Assembly: GCF_036884255.1 (NCBI RefSeq)
Contig: NZ_CP145605.1
Location: 2,728,001 to 2,792,000, forward strand
From: Paenibacillus tundrae
Lineage (GTDB): Bacteria; Bacillota; Bacilli; Paenibacillales; Paenibacillaceae
Direction of reading: 5' to 3'
DNA: 64,000 nt
The notes under the pieces are model-generated. The model had not been told where the DNA came from, did not search any database, and saw only the letters and a list, made by a program, of their open reading frames with translations. Below are positions 25,173-34,415 of this stretch, piece by piece. Every line of letters starts with the position of its first letter. Position 1 is the first letter of the stretch. Position numbers and translations under genes: made by a program.

Positions 25173-26489
25173 TCAATGCGTTGTCACCTGTGCAGCAGGT
25201 TTGGCTTCCCTAAACATCACATAGTACATCAGGGACGAAATAACATACAGGCTGCCTGTAATACTGAACGTGATCGCATAACCCCAGTACGTTCCATAGG
25301 TAGTAACCAGATAAGATTGTACAGGACCCATGGTAGCCCAGCCGATCATGAAGGCCGTCTGCATTAATGAATTCGCAATCCCACGTCGTTTATCAGAGAT
25401 TTTATCAACCAGAATGGCGGAGTGAATCGGATTAGCCGCATTCATTAGTGCTTGCCTAAACAGGAAGCTGATGGAGGCGATCACCAGTAGATTCGTGAAT
25501 CCCGTAAGCAATAGGAAAGGCAAGGACATGATCTGGAAAATGACGACGGCTCGAACGCTCCCCACCTTTGCTGCAAGCGTAGGCCCGATAAGCATCGAGA
25601 CAATGGTCATGATCTGACCTAAGGAGATGAGTAGACTCATCCCGCTGAGAGAAACAGAAAAACGGTTCGTGAAGTATAGATTCAAATAGGGTACGACAAG
25701 ACCAGAACCGAATCCAATCAATAATTGAGTGATAACAAACTGACCGATCAGTCGGGAATCTTTCTTTTTGAGCTGAACATCAGATTCACGAACTACCCCA
25801 GAGGATTCAGAGATAACTCCTTCAACGCTTTCGTTAGATTGAGTGGTTGTAGGCATTGGGTGAGTTGCTTGGGATGTAGCTGAATGATCGTTGATAAATA
25901 ATAAAGGAATAAATGCGGCTAGCGTAGCCACGCCTCCAATAATTAACACCGTTTGTAAACCTGTGACCACCGCGAATCCTACTGAATGGAGCAGATCCGC
26001 AAATACGCCGCCTCCCAGACTTCCTAGCACCTGAGATGCAAGAACAAGAGAAGAATAGTAACTGAACATTTTCAAGCGCTGACTCTTCTTCACATTTTCA
26101 GCCAGGAAAGGGATCGCGAGAACTTGGAATACCCCGGCAAAAAGTCCGGAGAACACGGCAAACCAGATTAACCCGCTGGTGGAATAGTCGAACGAGCGTC
26201 CAATCAAGAATACTCCGCTGAACAAGGCTCCAACGATGAGCAACCGTTTGCGACTGAAGCGATCACCGCCGAGTCCTATAGGCACGAACATAATCGCGGT
26301 TGCCAGCGATTGAATACTGACAATCTGACCATTCATGGTGTCGTTGTAGCCAAGACCCTGAATGTACAGATTATACAGGACAGAGAACATGCCATTACCG
26401 ATCTGATACAGAATACTAGCTAGAAAAAAAAGTTGGATATTGCGGGACCAGCCCCGAATTTCCGAAACGATCTGTCTTAGAACTTTCAA
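25173..26489 (-). CDS. Major facilitator superfamily transporter
   Basis: The 438-residue protein has about twelve hydrophobic segments with a hydrophilic central loop (about residues 205-245). An MFS-like motif, GLGGDRFSRKRLLI, lies at about residue 72 between the second and third segments. Substrate is not evident; the family contains many drug and sugar-phosphate exporters. The start is TTG 26489, preceded by GGGGGAAA. The O-methyltransferase gene lies 92 bp upstream on the same strand, so the two may be one transcript. Confidence 0.82.
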   Translation of the reverse strand: MKVLRQIVSEIRGWSRNIQLFFLASILYQIGNGMFSVLYNLYIQGLGYNDTMNGQIVSIQSLATAIMFVPIGLGGDRFSRKRLLIVGALFSGVFLIGRSFDYSTSGLIWFAVFSGLFAGVFQVLAIPFLAENVKKSQRLKMFSYYSSLVLASQVLGSLGGGVFADLLHSVGFAVVTGLQTVLIIGGVATLAAFIPLLFINDHSATSQATHPMPTTTQSNESVEGVISESSGVVRESDVQLKKKDSRLIGQFVITQLLIGFGSGLVVPYLNLYFTNRFSVSLSGMSLLISLGQIMTIVSMLIGPTLAAKVGSVRAVVIFQIMSLPFLLLTGFTNLLVIASISFLFRQALMNAANPIHSAILVDKISDKRRGIANSLMQTAFMIGWATMGPVQSYLVTTYGTYWGYAITFSITGSLYVISSLMYYVMFREAKPAAQVTTH

Positions 26490-26581
26490 GTGGTTTCCCC
26501 CAGTCGATGCTGTGCAGTGTTACCAGTTTAACAGGAATGGGGAAATTTCGGAACAATTGACCACTGTTTATTTTTTTGGGT

Positions 26582-27271
26582 TTATGGTAAAACGCGTGCA
26601 AGCATGAATCCATCATACCCTTTGCTGCCTACCGTTTGGAGTGCTGTTGCTTCAAGTTTAGGATGGTTTGCGACCATATCTAGGAAGGTGCGTACACCTT
26701 GGACTCTCTCATCTGTGCTGCTTGGATTGACCACTTCACCATCTCGTACAATGTTGTCGCCAATGATAAGACTTCCCGGACGTGCTAAGCGTAGAGCCCA
26801 TCTGAGATAATCAGGATTGCTTGGTTTGTCAGCATCAATAAAGATGAAATCGAAGGGTTCACGATACTCTTCTTGTATGTCCGGGAGAGTCGTCAAGGCT
26901 GCCCCAACACGTAGGTCGACTTTATCCATAAGCCCTGCTTGGTTAAGATTATGACGAGCGATCTCCGCATGATGTGGATCGGCTTCAAGAGTTACGATTC
27001 TACCTTGATCGGGCAACGCACGAGCCATCCAGATCGTACTGTAACCGCCCAGTGTTCCAATTTCGAGGACTCGTGTTGCTCCCTGAATCTGAAGCAGGAG
27101 TTGAAGGAATTTACCCTGATTGGGTGTGACATCATGGGCAGGCAATCCAGCAGTAGCATTGTGGTTTAAGGCTTGCTCGAGCAGTGGATCGGCGGGAATC
27201 AATCGTTCATTCAGATATTGATCGACTTGAGTCCATGTGTGTAGTAAGGACGAAGAATTCACATTTTTCAT
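26582..27271 (-). CDS. Class I SAM-dependent O-methyltransferase (caffeoyl-CoA OMT-like)
   Basis: This 229-residue cytosolic enzyme shows the SAM-binding loop VLEIGTLGGYSTIW (about 88-101), an acidic ribose-contact residue in VTLEADP, and the metal-binding stretch FDFIFIDADKPSN followed by GDNIVRDG. These match the cation-dependent catechol/caffeoyl-CoA O-methyltransferase family (YrrM/MdmC-like). The physiological acceptor is unknown. It is divergently transcribed from a LysR regulator with a 128-bp AT-rich intergenic region, the classic layout in which LysR controls the neighbouring gene. Confidence 0.88.
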   Translation of the reverse strand: MKNVNSSSLLHTWTQVDQYLNERLIPADPLLEQALNHNATAGLPAHDVTPNQGKFLQLLLQIQGATRVLEIGTLGGYSTIWMARALPDQGRIVTLEADPHHAEIARHNLNQAGLMDKVDLRVGAALTTLPDIQEEYREPFDFIFIDADKPSNPDYLRWALRLARPGSLIIGDNIVRDGEVVNPSSTDERVQGVRTFLDMVANHPKLEATALQTVGSKGYDGFMLARVLP

Positions 27272-27399
27272 TAAGCATGTTCCTTTCCGGATAAGGTTTT
27301 GGGATTTCTTAATTCCACTATACGACTTGCAAGAATATAAATAAAATATATATATTATATTTAGTCATACATTTTAGTTATGGTTTGAAAGGGGATCAC

Positions 27400-28302
27400 A
27401 TGAATCTACATGGACTTAGGTTGTTTCATGCTATTGTGCGATATGGTGGGGTAACACGAGCTGCTGAAGAACTCAATATTAGTCAGCCGGCCGTTTCATC
27501 CCAAGTGAAAAAGTTTGAACGAGAGCTGAACATTCAGCTATTTGTCTCGGAGGGAAGAAGGCTTGTTCTTACGGATGCGGGTACACAGCTTATCAGTTAT
27601 GCAGAACGGTTATTTATGCTGGAACAAGAGGTAGAGCATTTTGTGGACGATTTTCGGGCAGGTAAGAAAGGCATGATCCGGATTACAGCAACATATCTCC
27701 CGGCTAATTTTCTGCTTCCAGCATGGATTGCTCGATTCAAGCAGATGCATGAAGAGGTTGAGGTCGTTGTGAATACAACGAATACACGGATGGCATTTGA
27801 TCAATTGCTTCGATATGAAGCAGAAATTGCGGTATACGGTGGAAGTGGGATCACACATGACGGGGTTCACTGGGACGAGCTGTTTGAGGATGAGATGTGG
27901 TTTGTCGTTCATCCAGAGCATCCTTATGCGGGACGGAAAATAGAATTGAAAGACATGATGGCAGAGCCATTCATCATGCGTGAAGAGGGAAGTGTAACCA
28001 GAGATCGACTCGTATCACTCTGTACAACTAATAATTTGCCTGCACCTCGGATCGCTCTTCAATTCAATGGGCTGAATGAGACAATCAGTGCAGTAAAAGC
28101 AGGATATGGAGCTAATTTTATCTCTTCACTGGTTGTGAAGGAGGATGTTCGTGAAGGCAGACTGGCACGCGTATTCGTCCAGCATATGCAATTGAAGAAT
28201 ATACTCGCGGTATGTACACGAGCAGGAGAAGTATTATCACCTGCTGCTCGCAAATTGGTTGATCTAATGAAGCAGGAAGCTTCAAACATGCAATCTAACT
28301 GA
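27400..28302 (+). CDS. LysR-family transcriptional regulator
   Basis: This 300-residue regulator has an N-terminal winged helix-turn-helix, LRLFHAIVRYGGVTRAAEEL then SQPAVSSQVKKFERELN, and a C-terminal periplasmic-binding-protein-like effector domain from about residue 90. The start is ATG 27400, after GAAAGGGGA; an earlier in-frame TTG at 27385 overlaps that site. It is divergent from the O-methyltransferase gene and probably regulates it and itself through the AT-rich region between them. The effector is unknown. Confidence 0.9.
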   Translation: MNLHGLRLFHAIVRYGGVTRAAEELNISQPAVSSQVKKFERELNIQLFVSEGRRLVLTDAGTQLISYAERLFMLEQEVEHFVDDFRAGKKGMIRITATYLPANFLLPAWIARFKQMHEEVEVVVNTTNTRMAFDQLLRYEAEIAVYGGSGITHDGVHWDELFEDEMWFVVHPEHPYAGRKIELKDMMAEPFIMREEGSVTRDRLVSLCTTNNLPAPRIALQFNGLNETISAVKAGYGANFISSLVVKEDVREGRLARVFVQHMQLKNILAVCTRAGEVLSPAARKLVDLMKQEASNMQSN

Positions 28303-28310
28303 CAGTCTTC

Positions 28311-29033
28311 TTAACTACCACTAGTTGTATCCCGTACATCGCTGAACTGAGTCCGAGCATACAAGGTGATGCCTCCCACGAGCAGAACAGGAATCCACAC
28401 AGAGATTAGAGGCCAATGTTGGAACAGAAGTGCGGCAGCAATGATGCCGACCAAATAAATCAGAACCGCACCAGCACGTAGATATACATCGCCGGATAAT
28501 GATTTAAATAGGGATTTGGCAGAGGTGTGTCTCATCCTGTACATAATACTTACGGTATCTTCCACAACGGCGGCTAGATTATTCGTTAGAACGGTTGTGG
28601 ATATACCAGCAATGCCAATCCGGCGAGCTGCTGTAGTTTGTATTCCCATCGCAGCTGCTAATACGAGGATCAATAGATAAGATAGTTGTTCTGCATAGGG
28701 ACTGATCATGGCGACAGCAAAAAAGAGCAGTAAGCTGCTCTCAACAACAAATACAGTTGTAATTCGCTTCGTCCAGCCACTTTCGCTCCGTCCCCATCCA
28801 ATCATGCGAGCTGCTATTGCATTTCCGATGATAAATCCGATAAGTGCGATTAACGAACGGAGTACAACAAACTCCTGAGCGCGAGCAATAGCAATACCCA
28901 GCAGAACGATGTTGCCCGTCATATTTGCGGTTAGTACATGACCTAAGGCTAAATATCCGATTAAGTCTACCATACCGGCAGCCATGCAAAGAATGAGCAA
29001 TGCGTACTTTTGGAGGGTTATCTGATGATGCAT
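28311..29033 (-). CDS. YoaK-family (DUF1275) membrane protein
   Basis: This 240-residue membrane protein with about six or seven hydrophobic segments starts with GMVDLIGYLALGHVLTANMT followed by GNIVLLG, the hallmark of DUF1275/YoaK proteins. The function of this family is not established. AAAGGATGAAAG precedes the ATG. It converges with the LysR gene, whose stop is 8 bases away, and lies downstream of the S9-like hydrolase on the same strand. Confidence 0.88.
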   Translation of the reverse strand: MHHQITLQKYALLILCMAAGMVDLIGYLALGHVLTANMTGNIVLLGIAIARAQEFVVLRSLIALIGFIIGNAIAARMIGWGRSESGWTKRITTVFVVESSLLLFFAVAMISPYAEQLSYLLILVLAAAMGIQTTAARRIGIAGISTTVLTNNLAAVVEDTVSIMYRMRHTSAKSLFKSLSGDVYLRAGAVLIYLVGIIAAALLFQHWPLISVWIPVLLVGGITLYARTQFSDVRDTTSGS

Positions 29034-29116
29034 GTGACTTTCATCCTTTCACGAAAAGGTACCCCTCTAGTATACAGTAACATTTGCCCTGATGAATACC
29101 GCAGTGACGGATTGGA

Positions 29117-30004
29117 TCACGATCGTGTCCCGAGCCATTTAAACATATGGCTGATCGCGGTCTGCTGAACTGTGCCTTGGAAATGATGATTCTCTCCCCC
29201 GTAGGCGTGAAACGTAACATCCGCACCGCTGCGTTTCAATTCGTTATACATTTGTGTACCGTGACTGTACTTCACCTGAGTATCCTCAGTTCCATGCATG
29301 ATTAGGACGGGACAGCGAAGCTCTGAAACTTTGAAGAGCGGCGAACGGGCAGTGTACGCTTCAGGAACGCGATGCGGAGAATTGCCGAGAACCCGTTTAA
29401 GTGTTCTTCTCAGGTCTGTACGTTCCATATAAGTTTGAGCCACATCTGCGACACCACTCCATAACACGAGCTTGTGAACACGATGAGGCTGTATATTGTA
29501 AGTCGCTGCTGCGTGTACAGCATTGATCGCGCCTCTCGAGAAACCCATGATAGAGATCCGTGACGGGTCGGCAAAAGGCAGTCCGTGCACCAATTGATAA
29601 GCGGATACAACATCTTGCAGATCACTGCCGCCATACTCATCACGCCCTTCGCCACCTTCATTACCGCGATATGCCGGAGCGAACACGATATACCCGTAAT
29701 TGACAAATTGTTCGATCCAAGACGTATTAACCCCACCATAATTACCGAGTCCACCTCGGCAGTAGATTAGTACTGGCCATAATGTGTTCTGATCGATGTG
29801 TATCTGATTCGAATGGGCTCTGGAATAACGACTAGCCAGTGCAGTCAATTTCACAGGTTGGAGCGTGGAAGATAAGGTTGGCGAAGATGGTAAGTTATCG
29901 ACCTCTGTTGGGACGGAGAAGGAAGACAACGAGCAGCCATCGGGAAGACCGAGATATGCTTTTACACGATAAGAATCGGAAGAATAAGTAACATGATAGA
30001 GAAT
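29117..30004 (-). CDS. S9-like alpha/beta hydrolase with an apparent non-canonical start
   Basis: The product is a prolyl-oligopeptidase-type serine hydrolase. It has an oxyanion-region strand VLIYCRGGLGNYGG, nucleophile elbow ISIMGFSRGA, an Asp-bearing strand VLIMHGTEDTQ and a His in GENHHFQG. The first ATG/GTG/TTG start is TTG 29929, but the frame stays open upstream and encodes family-like sequence (YHVTYSSDSYRVKAYLGLP). The ribosome binding site AAAGGGAG lies just before ATT 30004 and CTG 30007. I therefore infer an ATT or CTG start giving about 295 residues. The alternative is a shorter protein lacking its first strands. Substrate is unknown. Confidence 0.75.
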   Translation of the reverse strand: MLYHVTYSSDSYRVKAYLGLPDGCSLSSFSVPTEVDNLPSSPTLSSTLQPVKLTALASRYSRAHSNQIHIDQNTLWPVLIYCRGGLGNYGGVNTSWIEQFVNYGYIVFAPAYRGNEGGEGRDEYGGSDLQDVVSAYQLVHGLPFADPSRISIMGFSRGAINAVHAAATYNIQPHRVHKLVLWSGVADVAQTYMERTDLRRTLKRVLGNSPHRVPEAYTARSPLFKVSELRCPVLIMHGTEDTQVKYSHGTQMYNELKRSGADVTFHAYGGENHHFQGTVQQTAISHMFKWLGTRS

Positions 30005-30231
30005 CAGTATCGCTCCCTTTCTTCGAGAGTGTCTTTGTTGAGTGGTGGAGTAGGTTTAGCATATGTCAAAATATAGATCTCATTCACCGTCTTCGTTAGA
30101 CCGTCATCGTGTAGAAATTCGTTTATTGGCTCCAGATGATTTATAATGAGTACAAAGGCATGAGGATGAACCCATGTTATCTTCACATTTCATAAATTTA
30201 CTTTAGTGTCCACGGAGAAAGGAAGAACATA

Positions 30232-30981
30232 ATGATGAACGCACCACACCCAATTGATCAATTCAAGAAATTTAAATATGAGATTACGCGGTTTATGATG
30301 ATCTATAAATTTGCACTTGATCAGATGGAAACGAAGATCGAAGTGCTTAAGGAAGAATTCCAGTCCCTGCATGATTACAGCCCTATTGAACATACAAAAT
30401 CCAGATTGAAGTCACCTGAAAGTATTATGAATAAGATGTTCCGCAAGAATCATGAATTAACCTTCGAAAGTATTAAGAAAAACATTAAGGATATCGCTGG
30501 TGTTCGCATCACCTGCTCGTTTATTTCTGATATTTATCGTATTAAGGATATGCTCTGTAATCAAAGCGATCTACGTGTTCTAGAAGTGAAGGATTACATC
30601 CAAAATCCGAAGCCTAACGGGTACCAGAGCCTGCACTTGTTGGTCGATGTGCCTGTGTACATGTCCAATGGGGAAGAGCGAGCTTGCGTGGAAATACAGA
30701 TCCGCACGATTGCGATGGATTTCTGGGCGAGCCTCGAGCATAAGATCTTCTACAAATACAACAAGGATGTTCCCGAACATCTGACAAGAGAGCTGAAAAG
30801 TGCTGCGGATTCTGCGAATGCGCTTGATCAACAGATGGAGCGATTGCACCGAGAGATCCAGGAGATCAAGGATGCTGAGAATGATCGGACAGAAGAAGAG
30901 CTACGCCGTATCATCATCAACAATCAGCAATTTACGTTACCTTCCAATCTGCTCAAGTTACTAGGAAACGGAGAGCAGTAA
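30232..30981 (+). CDS. Small alarmone synthetase (RelQ/RelP-type GTP pyrophosphokinase)
   Basis: This 249-residue single-domain synthetase transfers pyrophosphate from ATP to GDP/GTP to make (p)ppGpp. Visible motifs are DIAGVRITCSFISDIYRI, NPKPNGYQSLHLLV and VEIQIRTIAMDFWASLEHKI, which are the RelA/SpoT synthetase signatures. No HD hydrolase, TGS or ACT domain is present, so this is a stand-alone small synthetase like YjbM/YwaC of Bacillus. GAAAGGAAG precedes tandem ATGs. Only 4 bases separate it from the Bcr/CflA efflux gene, so the two are almost certainly one operon. Confidence 0.9.
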   Translation: MMNAPHPIDQFKKFKYEITRFMMIYKFALDQMETKIEVLKEEFQSLHDYSPIEHTKSRLKSPESIMNKMFRKNHELTFESIKKNIKDIAGVRITCSFISDIYRIKDMLCNQSDLRVLEVKDYIQNPKPNGYQSLHLLVDVPVYMSNGEERACVEIQIRTIAMDFWASLEHKIFYKYNKDVPEHLTRELKSAADSANALDQQMERLHREIQEIKDAENDRTEEELRRIIINNQQFTLPSNLLKLLGNGEQ

Positions 30982-30985
30982 CATC

Positions 30986-32218
30986 ATGCGTACAAAATCG
31001 ACATCGGCTTCATTAACCACCCATTCAACATCGCGCATACGTATGGCGCTAATTCTCGGGACATTGTCGGCCTTCGGGCCGTTGTCCCTGGATATGTATC
31101 TGCCTGCACTGCCTACGCTAGCAGCAGATTTCGAATCTTCAACGTCTTATGCACAGCTCAGTCTAACCGCTTGTATGGTGGGACTTGCTCTAGGACAACT
31201 GCTCGCTGGACCATTGAGTGACGTTCGAGGACGCCGTACTCCGTTGATTGCTGGATTGTTACTCTACACGATAGCCTCTATTCTGTGTTTGGTTAGCCCA
31301 ACAATGGGTTCTTTTGTAGTATTACGCTTTATTCAAGGTGTTGCAGGAGCGGCAGGTATCGTAATTTCTCGTGCAGTCGTTCGAGATGTCTATGACGGAC
31401 CGGAATTAACACGATTTTTCTCACTTCTAATGTTAATTAACGGTGTAGCACCAATTGCTGCGCCAATTATAGGTGGTCTATTACTCGAATATACGTCATG
31501 GCGAGGCGTATTTATTTTATTAAGTCTTATCGGGGTACTGACATTATTAGCTGTCATTTTTGGCTTAGGAGAAACCCTGCCAGCAGATCGAAGATCTAGT
31601 GGTGGATTGAAGCAGACACTGGTCACGTTCCGCCAAATCGCAAGTAATCGTTTATTTATGGGTTATGCTCTGACTCAGGGATTTGTAGGTGCAGGTATGT
31701 TTGCGTACATATCAGGTTCACCATTTGTGTTGCAGAAAATATATGGGATATCACCACAGATGTTTAGTCTCTGCTTCGCTATTAATGGCTTGGGAATTAT
31801 ATTAGCTAGTCAGATTGCAGGAAGGCTTGCTGGAAAGGTATCCGAGACACGTTTGCTGATTGCTGGCCTAATTGTTGCCGCATTGGGAGGAACTTCTCTA
31901 TTTATCGCAATTCTAGCGGAAGGCAACCTGATATCAATACTCATTCCATTATTCCTAGTGGTATCGAGTGTGGGTCTTGTTAATACAGCTTCATTTGCAC
32001 TGGCGATGGCTAATCAATCGAAGTCTGCGGGAAGTGCATCCGCACTGATTGGTGTAATGACCTTTATGTTTGGAGGAATTGTGGCCCCGCTTGTTGGACT
32101 AGGTGGTGAGGGAACGGCTGTACCTATGGGGATTGTTATACTCTGTGCTGATCTCGGCGCAGTACTTATCTACCTCATGATGGTTAGAAAAACAAGTAAA
32201 CGGCAAGTGGCACACTAA
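30986..32218 (+). CDS. Bcr/CflA-family multidrug efflux transporter (MFS)
   Basis: The 410-residue, twelve-segment transporter carries PLSLDMYLPALPTLAADF near the N-terminus and the MFS motif GPLSDVRGRRTPLI after the second segment, both typical of the Bcr/CflA drug-H+ antiporter subfamily. It is likely to export amphipathic drugs or metabolites. It follows the alarmone synthetase by 4 bases and is terminated by a strong hairpin. Expression is therefore probably tied to the synthetase rather than to a dedicated regulator; none is encoded nearby. Confidence 0.88.
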   Translation: MRTKSTSASLTTHSTSRIRMALILGTLSAFGPLSLDMYLPALPTLAADFESSTSYAQLSLTACMVGLALGQLLAGPLSDVRGRRTPLIAGLLLYTIASILCLVSPTMGSFVVLRFIQGVAGAAGIVISRAVVRDVYDGPELTRFFSLLMLINGVAPIAAPIIGGLLLEYTSWRGVFILLSLIGVLTLLAVIFGLGETLPADRRSSGGLKQTLVTFRQIASNRLFMGYALTQGFVGAGMFAYISGSPFVLQKIYGISPQMFSLCFAINGLGIILASQIAGRLAGKVSETRLLIAGLIVAALGGTSLFIAILAEGNLISILIPLFLVVSSVGLVNTASFALAMANQSKSAGSASALIGVMTFMFGGIVAPLVGLGGEGTAVPMGIVILCADLGAVLIYLMMVRKTSKRQVAH

Positions 32219-32228
32219 GACACGTGGC

Positions 32229-32277
32229 AACGCCCCACTCGGAGAGATGATCTCACCGGGTGGGGCGTTTGTTTTTT
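32229..32277 (+). terminator. Intrinsic terminator of the alarmone synthetase-efflux operon
   Basis: AACGCCCCACTC at 32229 pairs with GGGTGGGGCGTT ending at 32269, then GTTTTTT. The GC-rich stem is nearly perfect. Confidence 0.9.
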
Positions 32278-32333
32278 AGGGCATATCGTATAACTCCGTA
32301 AGAAGCAAATGTTCAGAACATTTGAGAAACGTC

Positions 32334-32936
32334 CTAACAGAGGGAGAACAAAATTTGTGTATTCAACAATATACCTGGAGTCTGGAATGGATAGAAGTAA
32401 CCAACCACGAACCCGAACAGGTTAATGGCAGGCCACATCAGATAGACATCATTGTAAGTGAACACGAGAGACCAACGGTTGTAACAGAACCGATTCAGCA
32501 CGCGCTCTTCGTTGTTCCGAGGTGCCGATACGCCTGATTGCGCAAATTGCACAGCTTGGGTCAGGCTTTGTGGTTGCTGCTGAATGAATAGTGGAAGTAG
32601 ACCGGGACTGCTTTTAATTAAATTGTACAAGAAAACCATCTCTGCTGGAGGCTGGCCCACTGGTCGAGGGTACGCGCTCAGTAAAGTGGGCAAATTACCT
32701 TGTGCAAGTTGGGCAGGAACACCTGGCGCTGTACCTGGAACCCCTCCTGGAAAGTATGGTGGCTGACCACCTGTGCCCCCGCCTGGGAAAAAAGGAGGTA
32801 AGCCCCCGGAACCGCCGGGGATTCCAGGGATCGGTTGGCCTGGAATCCCACCTGGCGTGCCTCCCGGGAAAATGGACGGAAATTGAAATGAGCGATTGTC
32901 CTCATAGGCAGAATACGTGTTATATGGGTAACTCAT
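32334..32936 (-). CDS. Gly/Pro-rich protein, possibly spore- or surface-associated
   Basis: I do not recognise this 200-residue protein. After MSYPYNTYSAYEDNRSF it has a low-complexity collagen-like zone of about 60 residues built from FPGG, PGGIPG and PGVP units. A folded C-terminal part rich in aromatic residues follows (NRFCYNRWSLVFTYNDVYLM near 150-170). There is no signal peptide. The start is ATG 32936, with GGAAGGATG upstream; the open frame reaches 33092 but has no ribosome binding site there. A CATATGCTG stretch upstream resembles a sigma-K -10 element. Composition suggests a coat or surface protein, which is inference only. Confidence 0.6.
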   Translation of the reverse strand: MSYPYNTYSAYEDNRSFQFPSIFPGGTPGGIPGQPIPGIPGGSGGLPPFFPGGGTGGQPPYFPGGVPGTAPGVPAQLAQGNLPTLLSAYPRPVGQPPAEMVFLYNLIKSSPGLLPLFIQQQPQSLTQAVQFAQSGVSAPRNNEERVLNRFCYNRWSLVFTYNDVYLMWPAINLFGFVVGYFYPFQTPGILLNTQILFSLC

Positions 32937-33184
32937 GATCGAACATCCTTCCTGTCTGCTTAGTCTGAAATCAGCATATGAAGGCATCTGCCTATAGGTG
33001 ATGAAGGATGCGAAATTTAACATAATCTGAATCCATTTCATCATACCTTTAGCTGCTTCAATCCAAACGAGAAATAGATCAAAACGATTCAATTTGTCTA
33101 TATCTCGTTACATCTATTCCCTTTTAGTGAGTTATGAATTGATTATTCTTATGATTAAAATTGTTGCCAACGACGGTAACGATG

Positions 33185-33217
33185 TTGACTTCTATGTTGA
33201 TAACGATTATCATTGTC
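33185..33217 (+). promoter_or_regulatory. Promoter with overlapping Fur box
   Basis: TTGACT (33185-33190), a 17-base spacer and TATCAT (33208-33213) make a good sigma-A promoter. The 19-mer GATAACGATTATCATTGTC (33199-33217) matches the classic Fur box GATAATGATAATCATTATC at 16 of 19 positions and covers the -10. Iron-replete Fur should therefore repress the siderophore-binding gene downstream. Confidence 0.82.
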
Positions 33218-33331
33218 GATGGATCGCATAAAATATACGTATGTATAATATGTGCTGATGTTTAGGAAAGATCGGATGTGTCCGATATATTGGGTTTGTT
33301 AGAGAGGTACATATTGAAAGGGGATATTTTC

Positions 33332-34327
33332 GTGTTTAACAAGAACAAAAAAATGATCATGCTTCTGATTACGGTGATGGTCATGTCCATCTGGTTGGCA
33401 GCTTGCGGAGCAAAGTCTACAGACCAACAGCCGTCAGCAGCAGGAGAGAATACAGCAGCGGAGTCTGAGACGCAGACAGAAGCACCAACAGAACGAACCA
33501 TGACAGACGCGATGAGCCACGAAGTCCAAATTCCTGCTAATCCGGAGCGTATTATCGCTTCTTATCTAGAGGATCATTTAGTTACGCTTGGTGTTAAGCC
33601 AGTAGCTCAATGGTCTGTAACTAAAGGGGTTCAACAATATTTGCAAAAGGACTTAGAGGGAATTCCACCTATTGCATCTGATCTTCCCTTTGAAGCTGTA
33701 GTCAGCTTCAGTCCCGATTTGATCATCATTGGTACTGAGGACATGGTTGAAGGTGAGAAGTATGAGCAATACAACAAAATTGCGCCTACCTTTGTGCTGG
33801 GTGAAGAGGTTTATAAAGACTGGCGCAAGACGTTACTAAAAATCGGCGAAATTCTGAATAAGAGTGACGAGGCACAACAAGTGCTGGACAATTACGATCT
33901 CAAGGTAAAAGAGGTTAAGGAGAAAATAAACACCGTTACAGGTGGAACCAAATCAGCTGCGGCCATCTGGTTAGTCAACGGGAAATTCTTTATGGTGAGC
34001 GATAACGTATCCAGTGGAGAAGTGATGTACAATGAGCTTGGACTAGCTAAGCCTGAGGTTGTAAAGGAAATATCAGCTACAGCAACAGGTAACTGGTCAG
34101 CTATTTCCTTGGAGAAGCTTGCGACTATGGATGTTGATTATCTGTTCTTTGTCAACAGTGATGTAGGTACAGGAGCAGAAGCCTTGAAAGATCCAGTATG
34201 GCAGAACATACCTGCAGTGAAGAACGGTAACCTGTTCGAATTCACTCGTGAAAGTAGCTGGTTGTACAGCGGAGTTCAGGCTAACACGCAAATTATGGAA
34301 GACATTCAAAATAGCATTGTTAAATAA
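33332..34327 (+). CDS. Iron-siderophore ABC transporter substrate-binding lipoprotein
   Basis: This 331-residue FecB/FhuD-type binding protein captures ferric siderophores outside the membrane for an ABC importer. It has a lipoprotein signal with lipobox LAAC (residues about 19-22), then a Ser/Thr/Glu-rich tether and the class III binding fold with PERIIASYLEDHLVTLGVKP and FSPDLIIIG. The start is GTG 33332, 8 bases after GAAAGGGG. The permease and ATPase genes are absent from the neighbourhood, so it must serve a transporter encoded elsewhere. The Fur box upstream supports the iron role. Confidence 0.88.
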   Translation: MFNKNKKMIMLLITVMVMSIWLAACGAKSTDQQPSAAGENTAAESETQTEAPTERTMTDAMSHEVQIPANPERIIASYLEDHLVTLGVKPVAQWSVTKGVQQYLQKDLEGIPPIASDLPFEAVVSFSPDLIIIGTEDMVEGEKYEQYNKIAPTFVLGEEVYKDWRKTLLKIGEILNKSDEAQQVLDNYDLKVKEVKEKINTVTGGTKSAAAIWLVNGKFFMVSDNVSSGEVMYNELGLAKPEVVKEISATATGNWSAISLEKLATMDVDYLFFVNSDVGTGAEALKDPVWQNIPAVKNGNLFEFTRESSWLYSGVQANTQIMEDIQNSIVK

Positions 34328-34366
34328 AAATAAAGTACGCTACGGCTAGGTTGCTAGCCTAACCAG

Positions 34367-34399
34367 ACTCTTTGGCATGTAAGATGCCAAAGAGTTTTT
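34367..34399 (+). terminator. Intrinsic terminator of the siderophore-binding gene
   Basis: ACTCTTTGGCAT and ATGCCAAAGAGT form a perfect 12-base stem around GTAAG, followed by TTTTT. Confidence 0.92.
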
Positions 34400-34415
34400 G
34401 TTGTTGTGAAAAGAA

